Shown: positions 1 through 6,130 of the stretch, piece by piece | Layout: each line of letters starts with the position of its first letter | How positions within the stretch are numbered: position 1 is the first letter of the stretch | Assembly (NCBI GenBank): GCA_964386865.1 | Contig: CAYLUN010000120.1 | Location: forward strand, 1 to 14,522 | Source: CAYLUN01 sp964386865 | Lineage (GTDB): Bacteria > Verrucomicrobiota > Kiritimatiellia > RFP12 > UBA1067 | DNA: 14,522 nt | Direction of reading: 5' to 3' | The notes under the pieces: model-generated | Databases searched by the model: none | What the model saw: the letters and a program-made list of their open reading frames with translations, nothing else | What the model was told of the DNA's origin: nothing | Program-made: the position numbers and the translations under genes

Positions 1-115
1 AATGACGAGATGGTATGTGCTCGGGTGACGATAGTCAAGAGCCCAAAGGCATGTGTGCAAGCCCATTATCCCGCGCCCACCTGTAAGTTTGCCGCCGAAG
101 TAGGCTTTATTGGAG

Positions 116-421
116 TCATTTGTAAGCGTCTCGGCGGCTATCAACGGACAGGATCGAGACGATCAGTTCGGCCTGATCGACACTATAAAAGACCCTGAAC
201 CTGCCGATCCTGTAGCGCCATGTTTCCGGGTTATAGCCTTTGAGCTTTTTGACGTTGAGTCCGAAGAACGGGTCTTTGCGGAGCTGGGGATACACGTATT
301 CGATCAGTTTTCGCCGGATGAACCGCGAATCAATCAAGGTCAGCTGTCCCAGCCTTTTCTGGAATTCATCGGTTTCGAATATCCTGAAATCAGGCGAAGC
401 GTCCGCGCCCGGCTTTCGCAT
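116..421 (-). CDS. RelE/ParE-superfamily toxin of a type II toxin-antitoxin pair
   Basis: A 101-residue basic protein with the pattern of the RelE/ParE fold: an N-terminal helix region, the segment KDPFFGLNVKKLKGY, then the strand pair WRYRIGRFRVFYSVD and a C-terminal SILSVDSRRDAY. In this family the last strands carry the basic residues that act on mRNA (RelE type) or gyrase (ParE type); which target applies here cannot be decided. The ATG at 421 lies inside the end of the antitoxin gene (32-base overlap) and is preceded by GGGGG about 6 bases upstream, so the two are probably translationally coupled. The antitoxin is encoded first, the usual order for most families. Base composition is visibly more A+T-rich than the hydrogenase genes, which fits a mobile accessory module. 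Assignment to the superfamily is strong; the subfamily is open. Confidence 0.88.
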   Translation of the reverse strand: MRKPGADASPDFRIFETDEFQKRLGQLTLIDSRFIRRKLIEYVYPQLRKDPFFGLNVKKLKGYNPETWRYRIGRFRVFYSVDQAELIVSILSVDSRRDAYK

Positions 422-629
422 CTTTTACCCCCTGTTTCAGACTTTGATTCAGCGCGGCATTGGTGCGGATCTCTTCCATTTCGAACTCGTCGACATACTG
501 ATCCGACTCCGTGTAACGGAAAGCCGCAGTCTCAATAAAATTGGACAGGGGGCGATTCTCGCGCTCGGCTAAGATTCGGAACCGCTGATAGGTGACATCC
601 GGGAGCCGCAATGTGACTGTTTTAGACAT
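390..629 (-). CDS. Ribbon-helix-helix (CopG-like) antitoxin
   Basis: A 79-residue protein. The first residues, MSKTVTLRLPDVTYQRF, form the short basic beta strand and first helix typical of ribbon-helix-helix DNA-binding antitoxins, followed by the helix region LAERENRPLSNFIETAAF. The C-terminal half is charged (YVDEFEMEEIRTNAALNQSLKQG) and would be the toxin-binding tail. The frame stays open upstream to an ATG at 686, but the ATG at 629 is preferred because it has GAGGT 7 bases upstream, starts exactly at the family core, and leaves the -10 box at 668-673 outside the gene. Such antitoxins normally repress their own operon, and inverted repeats around the promoter fit that. It could neutralise the toxin encoded at 116-421. 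Confidence 0.85.
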   Translation of the reverse strand: MSKTVTLRLPDVTYQRFRILAERENRPLSNFIETAAFRYTESDQYVDEFEMEEIRTNAALNQSLKQGVKDAKAGRGRFA

Positions 630-667
630 TGTACACCTCGTTACCATTGATTCGCTTGCCTGGAGAT

Positions 668-696
668 AGAATACATTAGAACACATTTGCTGTCAA
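668..696 (-). promoter_or_regulatory. Sigma-70-type promoter of the toxin-antitoxin operon, with inverted repeats
   Basis: Reading the minus strand there is a consensus -35 box TTGACA (plus-strand 691-696), a 17-base spacer, and a -10 box TATTCT (668-673), about 40 bases before the antitoxin start. The words TACATT (672-677) and AATGTA (695-700) form an inverted repeat across the promoter, and ACACG-TTT-CGTGT (703-715) forms a second one just upstream. Either could be an operator for the ribbon-helix-helix antitoxin; this is inference from position. Confidence 0.65.
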
Positions 697-752
697 TGTA
701 GCACACGTTTCGTGTAGCAATTCTAATTATGACAAGGCGCGCGCTCTGGGAA

Positions 753-821
753 GGCCCTTACGGGCCCACTACGAACGAATTCGCCCTCGGTTTACGCGCT
801 TGTAGTGGCGCCGTGAGGCGC
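753..821. repeat. REPIN-like doublet of two inverted GTAG-headed hairpins
   Basis: Two copies of the same small unit face each other. On the plus strand the right copy (802-821) reads GTAGTG, stem GCGCC, loop GTGA, stem GGCGC. The left copy, read on the minus strand (772 down to 753), reads GTAGTG, stem GGCCC, loop GTAA, stem GGGCC. Head, loop type (GNRA-like) and the TT after the stem are the same, while two stem base pairs differ by compensatory swaps. A GTAG head followed by a hairpin is the known design of REP sequences mobilised by RAYT transposases, and inverted pairs are called REPINs. The 29-base spacer (773-801) contains a CGAATTCG palindrome. The doublet lies between the toxin-antitoxin promoter and the 3' end of the hydrogenase operon. 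Confidence 0.65.
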
Positions 822-875
822 TTCTTGGCCATAGTCTGAATTGCTGCGCTTCGTCCAGCCCTCCTTGCCTGATGC

Positions 876-1331
876 CTAACGGATGTTGGCCAAACCCGCC
901 CGCAGCAGCGGCGTGACATGCTCGACCGCCGCGTCGAGGTTCGCTGTCGCCGGCTCGGAGAGCCCCTCGCCGAAGCCGTCGAACGCGGTGCCGCGGATCG
1001 CGAGCAGGTAGGCGCGGGGCGTCGCACCGAAGAGCGACTGCGCCAGGCCCAGCAGCGCGGCGGGCGACACGCTGTGGCTGCTGAAGCCGAGGCCGGAGTG
1101 CTCGGGCGCGAGCGGCGTCAGCGCGAAGGGCGCGTCGGCGTCCACCGACGCGTCGGCAAAAAGGACCGCGTCGCAGCGGGCGAGGTCGGCGGCGTCCTCG
1201 ACGTTGAGCTGGTAGTCGGCGTCGACCGTCACGCCGGGAATGCCGAGCGCAGCGATCCGCTCGGCGAAAGCCGGGCCGAGTCCGTCGTCGAGACGGCCGG
1301 GGTTGCCGTAGCCTATGACGAGTATCCTCAG
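876..1331 (-). CDS. hoxW: [NiFe]-hydrogenase large-subunit C-terminal processing endopeptidase (HoxW/HycI/HybD family)
   Basis: A 151-residue maturation protease that would clip the C-terminal tail of HoxH once nickel is inserted. Visible family features are VIGYGNPGRLDDG (residues 5-17), the acidic residue D16, the VLFADA segment with D60, and SSHSVSP with H86. These three residues match the nickel-sensing E16/D62/H93 set of HybD. The frame has no ATG, GTG or TTG upstream of the first motif. The best start is a CTG at 1331, sharing CTGA with the hoxH stop and lying 5 bases after a perfect AAGGAG. A GTG at residue 34 (position 1232, opening the M/V-TVDADYQ segment) would drop the GNP motif and D16, so it is rejected. 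Being last in the operon next to hoxH fits its role. Function is secure; the symbol is by context. Confidence 0.88.
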   Translation of the reverse strand: MRILVIGYGNPGRLDDGLGPAFAERIAALGIPGVTVDADYQLNVEDAADLARCDAVLFADASVDADAPFALTPLAPEHSGLGFSSHSVSPAALLGLAQSLFGATPRAYLLAIRGTAFDGFGEGLSEPATANLDAAVEHVTPLLRAGLANIR

Positions 1332-2764
1332 CCCCGCTCCTTGCAGTCAAGCAGCCGCCCCTCGCTGTCCGCCAGTTCCACCACCAGCGGCATGCGCCCG
1401 AGCGCGTGCGTGGCGCAGGAGAGGCACGGGTCGTAGGCGCGGATCGCCACCTCCACGCGGTTGAGCAGGCCCTCGGTGATCGTCGCGCCGGAGAGGTACT
1501 TGCGCGCCACGCCCTCGACCGCGCGGTTCATCGGCGTGTTGTTGTTGGTGGTCGAGACGATCAGGTTCGCCATGGTCACCTGGTCGTTCTTGTCCACGCG
1601 GTAGTGGTGGAACAGCGTGCCGCGCGGCGCCTCGATCAGGCCGACCGACTCTTCGCGGCGCTGGCCCGTCACCACGAGATCCGCTCCCTGCAGGTCCGGG
1701 TCGTGCAGCAAGTCGCGGATCTTCTCGCCGGCGTGCAGCAGCTCGATCATGCGGGCCCAGTGGTAGGCCATGGTGATGTTGTTGGGCTTGCCGCCGGTGA
1801 GCGCCTTGAAGACCTTGCGGGCGGCTTCGGCCTCGGGCGTGTCGATGAAGTCGCACGCGTTCACGCGCGCCAGCGGCCCCACGCGGTACCAGCCGGTCTC
1901 CGGCCCCAGCGAGGAGATGAACGGAAACTTCATGTAGGACCAGGGCTTGACCTCCTCGGCGATGTATCTGAAATAGGACTGGTAGTCGACCTGGTCGAAG
2001 ATCTTTTCGCCTGTCGCGGTGATCGCGCGTAGGTTGCCGTGGTAGAGGTCCATCGCGCCGTCCGCGCGAACCAGCGAGACGTGGTTCGAGTCGAACGACC
2101 CGAAGTCCGCCAGCGTGTCGAGGTGCGCGACGGTGTAGTCCTGCGCGATCTTCAGCGCGGAGCGGCACCACGCGAGCATCTGGTCGATGTCCCGCAGGAA
2201 GCCGTCGCGCTCTTCGAGCGAGAGGTTCTTGTTGACGCCGCCGGGGACCGCGCCCGTGCCGTGGATCTTCTTGCCGGCCGTGGCCCTGATGACCTCTTGG
2301 CCGAACTTGCGCATCATCACGCCCTGCACGGCGAGTTCCGGATACTTGGCGGCGACGCCGAGCACGTTGCGGATCGCGACGTCGGCGTCGAAGCCGAAGA
2401 GCAGGTCCGGTGACACCAGATGGAAGAAGTGCAGGGCGTGGCTCTGGAAGGTCTGGCCGTAATGCATCAGCCGCCGGATCTTCTCGGCCGTGGGCGTGAG
2501 CGTGTCCACGCCGACGATGCCGTCCATGGCTTTGGCGGCAGCGAGGTGGTGGCTGACCGGACAGATGCCGCACAGCCGCTGGACGAGCACCGGCACCTCC
2601 CAGTAGGGGCGGCCCTGGATGAAGCGCTCGAAGCCGCGGAACTCGACGATGTGCAGGCGGGCCTGGCTGACCTGCCCCTGCGCGTCGAGCAGGATGGTGA
2701 CCTTGCCGTGCCCTTCTACGCGCGTCACGGGCTCGATGGTGATCTTCTTGATTTTCTGGCTCAT
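1328..2764 (-). CDS. hoxH: NAD-reducing [NiFe] hydrogenase large subunit HoxH
   Basis: This 478-residue protein carries the NiFe active site. The N-terminal ligand motif is RLCGICPVSHH (C65, C68) and the C-terminal one is DPCLSCATH (C447, C450, H453). The tail after H453, 25 residues beginning ALGRMP, should be removed by the adjacent protease during maturation. The N terminus ITIEPVTRVEGHGK is typical of large subunits. The ALGRMPL tail and the hoxFUY neighbours point to the bidirectional group 3d type. The frame is open upstream, but the ATG at 2764 is chosen because GAGG lies about 6 bases before it and it aligns with the family start; the extra upstream residues come from a hairpin repeat. 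It is separated from hoxY by 94 bases containing that repeat pair, the only large gap in the operon. No truncation or missing ligand is seen. Confidence 0.96.
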   Translation of the reverse strand: MSQKIKKITIEPVTRVEGHGKVTILLDAQGQVSQARLHIVEFRGFERFIQGRPYWEVPVLVQRLCGICPVSHHLAAAKAMDGIVGVDTLTPTAEKIRRLMHYGQTFQSHALHFFHLVSPDLLFGFDADVAIRNVLGVAAKYPELAVQGVMMRKFGQEVIRATAGKKIHGTGAVPGGVNKNLSLEERDGFLRDIDQMLAWCRSALKIAQDYTVAHLDTLADFGSFDSNHVSLVRADGAMDLYHGNLRAITATGEKIFDQVDYQSYFRYIAEEVKPWSYMKFPFISSLGPETGWYRVGPLARVNACDFIDTPEAEAARKVFKALTGGKPNNITMAYHWARMIELLHAGEKIRDLLHDPDLQGADLVVTGQRREESVGLIEAPRGTLFHHYRVDKNDQVTMANLIVSTTNNNTPMNRAVEGVARKYLSGATITEGLLNRVEVAIRAYDPCLSCATHALGRMPLVVELADSEGRLLDCKERG

Positions 2765-2784
2765 GCTTAACCTCTCTGTCAGGC

Positions 2785-2848
2785 GGACGGCACGGAGGCC
2801 GTCCCTCCAAAAGGCTCCCACACTGGAGGGCCGGGCTCCGTCCCGGCC
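2785..2848. repeat. Inverted pair of GGAG-headed hairpin repeats between hoxY and hoxH
   Basis: The right copy (2825-2848, plus strand) reads GGAG, stem GGCCGGG, loop CTCCGT, stem CCCGGCC. The left copy (2808 down to 2785, minus strand) reads GGAG, stem GGACGGC, loop CTCCGT, stem GCCGTCC. Head and loop are identical and two of seven stem pairs differ by compensatory changes (A-T for C-G, and C-G for G-C). The heads face inward over a 16-base spacer. This has the REP/REPIN layout with a GGAG head. A third member with a GTAG head is at 7556-7581. The pair fills most of the 94-base hoxY-hoxH gap, so both hairpins would be present in the hox mRNA. Confidence 0.7.
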
Positions 2849-2858
2849 GCAGTCCGCG

Positions 2859-3404
2859 TCAGTCGTACTTCAGCAGCTCGTACGGCAGCTGGATCGGCTG
2901 GCCGGCCAGCAGCGCGGTGACGGCCGCCCAGATGGCGGCCGCCGAGGGCGGGCAGCCGGGCAGGAAGTAGTCGATCTTCACGACCTCGTGGCACGGGTAG
3001 ACCTTGTTGAGCAGGAGCGGGATCTCCGGATCCTGCGGCGTGATGTTGTCGGGGTTGTAGACGGTCACGCCGTTCTTGTACGCCTCGTCGATGCACTCCT
3101 TGAGCGGGATGTTGTTGCGCAGCGCGGGGATGCCGCCCATGGTGGCGCAGTCCCCCACCGACACGAGGACGTCGCAGTTCGCGCGGAACTCGTGCAGCAC
3201 GTGGACGTTCTCCTCGTTGCAGCAGCCGCCCTCGATCAGGCCGACGGCGCAGCGCGTGGAGATGTGCTTGAGGTCGTTGATCGGCGAGCGGTCGAAGTCG
3301 ACCAGCTCGGCCAGCTTCAGGATGCGCTCATCGATGTCGAGCAGGGACATGTGGCACCCGAAGCACCCTGCCAGCGACGTGGTCGCGATTCTCGGTTTGT
3401 CCAT
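2859..3404 (-). CDS. hoxY: NAD-reducing [NiFe] hydrogenase small subunit HoxY
   Basis: A 181-residue small subunit that binds the proximal 4Fe-4S cluster and passes electrons from HoxH towards HoxU/HoxF. Cluster motifs are AGCFGCHMS (C14, C17), VGDCATMGG (C86) and PGCPPS (C151). There is no twin-arginine signal and no C-terminal medial/distal cluster domain, so it is the short cytoplasmic form found in group 3 enzymes, unlike uptake hydrogenase small subunits. GGCC at residues 59-62 adds two more cysteines in a segment common in HoxY. The ATG at 3404 has an AGGAGGGGAG ribosome binding site that overlaps the hoxU stop codon, so hoxU and hoxY are likely coupled. The gene ends 94 bases before hoxH. 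Confidence 0.95.
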   Translation of the reverse strand: MDKPRIATTSLAGCFGCHMSLLDIDERILKLAELVDFDRSPINDLKHISTRCAVGLIEGGCCNEENVHVLHEFRANCDVLVSVGDCATMGGIPALRNNIPLKECIDEAYKNGVTVYNPDNITPQDPEIPLLLNKVYPCHEVVKIDYFLPGCPPSAAAIWAAVTALLAGQPIQLPYELLKYD

Positions 3405-3418
3405 AGCCTACTCCCCTC

Positions 3419-4120
3419 CTAAGCCTGTTCGATGTCCGAGCCGATGGGCTGGCGGTCGTAGAGGCGCTGGCCGACCGGCGTTTTGAAGCCGACGCGCTTC
3501 TTGATGATGCAGCCCACCGGGCAGACGTCCGCGGCGCGGTCGTTGACCGACATGTCCGTGTCGCCCAGCGCCCGTTCGCCGTTCACGCCGATCTTGCGCT
3601 GGAAGCCGCGCCCGATGGCCTGGAAGACGTTCTTGCCGTCCAGCTCCTGCGAGGCGCGCACGCAGCGGGCGCACATCACGCAGCGGTTGTGGTCCAGCAT
3701 CACGTCCGGATGCGAGGCGTCCACCGCCTTCTCGGGAAACTGGTAGGGGTACTGCGGCGTGGTGATGCCGAACCGGTACGACAGCGCCTGCAGCTCGCAA
3801 TTGCCGCTTTTCTCGCAGAACATGCAGAAGTGGTTGCCCTCCACGAACATCATGTCGATGATGTTGCGGCGGTGCTGCAGCAGCTCGGGCGTGTCGTTCT
3901 CGATGACCATGCCGTCCATGACGGGCTTCACGCAGGCCGCCTGCGGCCGCCCGTCGACGATGACCGTGCAGACGCGGCAGCTCCCGATGGGCATCAGGTC
4001 TTTGTGGGAGCAGAGCCGCGGGATATAGACGCCCGCCGCGTCGGCCGCCTCCAGGATCGTCTGCCCGTGCCGCGCGGGAACCGCCTTGCCGTCGATGGTG
4101 ATTGTGACCGTCTCGCTCAT
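3419..4120 (-). CDS. hoxU: NAD-reducing hydrogenase diaphorase iron-sulfur subunit HoxU
   Basis: A 233-residue protein homologous to the N-terminal part of NuoG. It starts with a ferredoxin-like domain holding a 2Fe-2S site (C37, C48, C51, C63). A NuoG-like segment follows with H97, C99, C102 and C108 in NHFCMFCEKSGNC. The last cluster motif is CVMCARC (C147, C150, C153) paired with C200 in DVCPVGC. These clusters connect HoxY with the flavin of HoxF. The length and the short ending after the last cluster fit HoxU and exclude a full NuoG. The ATG at 4120 has AAGGAGG six bases upstream, and that site overlaps the hoxF stop codon, so the genes are tightly coupled. All expected cysteines are present. 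Confidence 0.95.
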   Translation of the reverse strand: MSETVTITIDGKAVPARHGQTILEAADAAGVYIPRLCSHKDLMPIGSCRVCTVIVDGRPQAACVKPVMDGMVIENDTPELLQHRRNIIDMMFVEGNHFCMFCEKSGNCELQALSYRFGITTPQYPYQFPEKAVDASHPDVMLDHNRCVMCARCVRASQELDGKNVFQAIGRGFQRKIGVNGERALGDTDMSVNDRAADVCPVGCIIKKRVGFKTPVGQRLYDRQPIGSDIEQA

Positions 4121-4130
4121 GGCACCCTCC

Positions 4131-5945
4131 TTACGCGTGGAAGACCTCGGACCGCCGCTCGGCGATCTGGCTCGCCTCCTCGACCGCCCGCATGATGTGG
4201 AACGACTTCTGCAAGCCCGACTTGTCCTCGCGCACCAGCGCGTTGTACACCGTCCGGAAGTTGCGCAGCGTGGAGAGGATCGGGTTCGGCGAGGTCTGCC
4301 CCAGCCCGCACCGGCTCATGCGTTTGACGCTTTCGCCGAGCTTCTGCAGGTAGGCGAGGTCGGCGGGCGAGCCCTCGCCGCTTCTGACGCGCTCGATCCG
4401 GCTCTTCAGCAGCACGTTGCCGACGCGGCACGGCACGCAGTAGCCGCAGCTCTCGTCGACGAAGAACTGCATGAACGCCTCCACGATCTCGAGGATGTCG
4501 CGCTCGTTGCTGAAGACCATGAAGGAGCCGCCCGTGGAGAGTCCCTCGAAGCTAATCGGCTGGTCGAACTGGGCCGACCCGACCATCTGGCCGGAAGGCC
4601 CGCCGACCTGAACGGCGGCGGTGTTCTCCGCGCCCGCCCGCCTGAGCACCTCGCGCACCGTCGTGCCGAACGGAACCTCGTAGATGCCCGGCCGCACACA
4701 GTCGCCGCTCACGCTCAAGAGCTTCGTGCCTGCGCTGCGCGGGGTGCCGATGGCGGCGAACCAGCCCGCGCCCTGATCCATGATGCGGGCCGCGCAGCAG
4801 TAGGTCTCCACGTTGTTCACGGCCGTCGGCGAGACCAGGTAGCCTTTGGCCACCGGGAAGGGAGTCCGGTCGGTGGGGTCGCCGCGCGTGCCCTCGCACG
4901 ACCGGATGAGCGAGGTCTCCTCGCCGCAGACGTACGCGCCCGCGCCCATCTGGATGCGCACGTCGAAATGGAAGCCCGCGTTGCCGAGGATCGCGTTGCC
5001 CAGCAGGCTCGCCTCGCGGCGCGTGTTGAGCACGTCCTCCAAATAGCGCCGCAGGTAGGCGTACTCGCCGCGGAGATAGACGATGCCCGTCTCCGCGCCG
5101 ATGGCGTACCCCGCGATCGTCATGCCCTCGACCATCAGATCCGCCCGCTCGGTCAGCAGGACGCGGTCTTTGAAGGTGCCAGGCTCACCCTCGTCCGCGT
5201 TGCACAGCACGAACTTCTCCGCGCCCGGCGACTGGCGGGTCAGCTCCCACTTGAGCCCGGTCAGGAAGCCCGCGCCGCCGCGGCCGCGCAGCCCCGCGGC
5301 CTTGATGTCGGCGATCACCTCCTCGGGCGTCTGCGTCAGCGCCTTGCGCAGGCCGCGCTCGCGCCGGTAGTCCGCCAGGATCACCGCGCCGCTCTCGCGG
5401 ATGTTGTTGCACACCATCGAGCGGATCAGCGGGTTCGCGTTATTACCGTCGCCGACAGCGTCTACGAGCGACTGCGGGTCTTTCGTCTTCCTCAGCTTGG
5501 CGACGAGCCCCGGGATCTTCTCGGGGGTGAGGTTCGTCACCACCACGTCGTTGACCATCATGGCCGGCGCCTGGTCGCTCATGCCGATTGACGGCGTCTT
5601 CTCCAGCGTGAACTTGCCGTCCTTCGTAGTCTCGCCGAACCCGATGCCCAGCTCCTTCTGCAGCGCCTCGGCGACCGCCTCTCCGCCGTGGTAGAAATCG
5701 ATGATGTCGTCGCACAGCCGGAGCACCATCTTGCCCTTCTTCTGATCCGTCAGGAAGGCGTAGAAGGAGACGACGCTCTCGACCTCCACGCGGTGGGTGT
5801 TCGCCTCCTTGGCGATCAGCTCGAAGGCCTCGCGCGGCACATGGCCCAGAGCCTCCTGCACGTCGCGGACGATATCCATGAGCCGCGAGCGCGTGTTCCC
5901 ATACCGACGGCAGACCTCTGTGACCACAGCCTTCATGCGGTTCAT
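4131..5945 (-). CDS. hoxF: NAD-reducing hydrogenase diaphorase subunit HoxF (NuoE-NuoF fusion)
   Basis: This 604-residue protein carries the FMN and NAD(H) site of the diaphorase module. Residues 1-135 are NuoE-like (thioredoxin fold) and the rest is NuoF-like. The NuoF part shows GRGGAGF (221-227), CNADEGEPGTF for nucleotide and flavin binding, GAYVCGEETSL, and a 4Fe-4S motif CGYCVPC (C500, C503, C506) with C546. In the NuoE part, three of four 2Fe-2S ligands are replaced: C78 remains, but D83, S119 and S123 stand where cysteines are usual, so that cluster is probably absent. The fused layout matches four-subunit hoxFUYH enzymes, not the cyanobacterial form with separate HoxE. The start at 5945 has AAAGGAG 8 bases upstream; the ATG at 5936 is too far from it. 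First gene of the operon. Confidence 0.96.
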   Translation of the reverse strand: MNRMKAVVTEVCRRYGNTRSRLMDIVRDVQEALGHVPREAFELIAKEANTHRVEVESVVSFYAFLTDQKKGKMVLRLCDDIIDFYHGGEAVAEALQKELGIGFGETTKDGKFTLEKTPSIGMSDQAPAMMVNDVVVTNLTPEKIPGLVAKLRKTKDPQSLVDAVGDGNNANPLIRSMVCNNIRESGAVILADYRRERGLRKALTQTPEEVIADIKAAGLRGRGGAGFLTGLKWELTRQSPGAEKFVLCNADEGEPGTFKDRVLLTERADLMVEGMTIAGYAIGAETGIVYLRGEYAYLRRYLEDVLNTRREASLLGNAILGNAGFHFDVRIQMGAGAYVCGEETSLIRSCEGTRGDPTDRTPFPVAKGYLVSPTAVNNVETYCCAARIMDQGAGWFAAIGTPRSAGTKLLSVSGDCVRPGIYEVPFGTTVREVLRRAGAENTAAVQVGGPSGQMVGSAQFDQPISFEGLSTGGSFMVFSNERDILEIVEAFMQFFVDESCGYCVPCRVGNVLLKSRIERVRSGEGSPADLAYLQKLGESVKRMSRCGLGQTSPNPILSTLRNFRTVYNALVREDKSGLQKSFHIMRAVEEASQIAERRSEVFHA

Positions 5946-6010
5946 ACGGGAGACTCCTTTCAGAGCGCGTGAAACCGGCGACAGTCATGAAATTTACTAT
6001 TTTTGACGTT

Positions 6011-6030
6011 ACGCCGATTTTCGGCGGCGT
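6011..6030. other. Inverted repeat upstream of hoxF, possible operator or leader hairpin
   Basis: ACGCCG (6011-6016) and CGGCGT (6025-6030) form a 6-base inverted repeat around an A/T-rich centre. An alternative pairing is CGCCGA with TCGGCG around TTT. It lies 66 bases before the hoxF start, in the only untranscribed-looking gap ahead of the operon. There is no T-run on the minus strand after it, so it does not look like a terminator. On the minus strand TTGAA words occur just upstream, but no convincing -10 box was found, so I do not call a promoter. Confidence 0.3.
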
Positions 6031-6067
6031 TCAAGCTATTTTCAAAAAAATGTTCCTTTAAACAGAA

Positions 6068-6104
6068 ACGCCGCGCCAGCCTGCGGGGCAGGCGGGCGCG
6101 GCGT
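6068..6104 (-). terminator. Rho-independent terminator of the oxidoreductase operon
   Basis: A long hairpin begins 26 bases after the stop codon of the gene at 6131. A 10-base outer stem (6068-6077 with 6095-6104, ACGCCGCGCC) and a 6-base inner stem (GCCTGC with GCAGGC) are separated by a single A/G mismatch, with a 3-base loop. On the minus strand it is followed by TTTCTGTTT. It would insulate the hox operon from read-through. Confidence 0.72.
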
Positions 6105-6130
6105 CCGATCATCTTATGGTAATCGAGGCC

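Noticed and set aside
753..821. Transcription terminator of the hox operon at the GTAG doublet
   Set aside because: Hairpins are short (5 pairs) and no T-run follows on the minus strand; the REP-like explanation fits both copies better.
1347..2810. A 487-codon minus-strand frame overlapping hoxH in another frame
   Set aside because: Arg/Pro/Ala-rich shadow of hoxH. Its first residues (EGRPPCRPP) come from the hairpin repeat before hoxH, not from a protein.
4086..5591. A 501-codon open frame on the plus strand across hoxF
   Set aside because: It is antisense to hoxF, rich in Arg/Ala/His/Val as expected from GC-rich codon shadowing, and has no motifs or ribosome site. hoxF has all expected motifs.
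2859..5945. NADH dehydrogenase complex I (nuoEFG) genes
   Set aside because: The NuoE-NuoF fusion, short HoxU, and the following hydrogenase subunits with CxxC NiFe ligands identify a hox operon.
5991..6060. A canonical sigma-70 or sigma-54 promoter before hoxF
   Set aside because: TTGAAA and TTGAAC words are present but the partner -10 boxes are poor, and no GG/GC sigma-54 pair was found.
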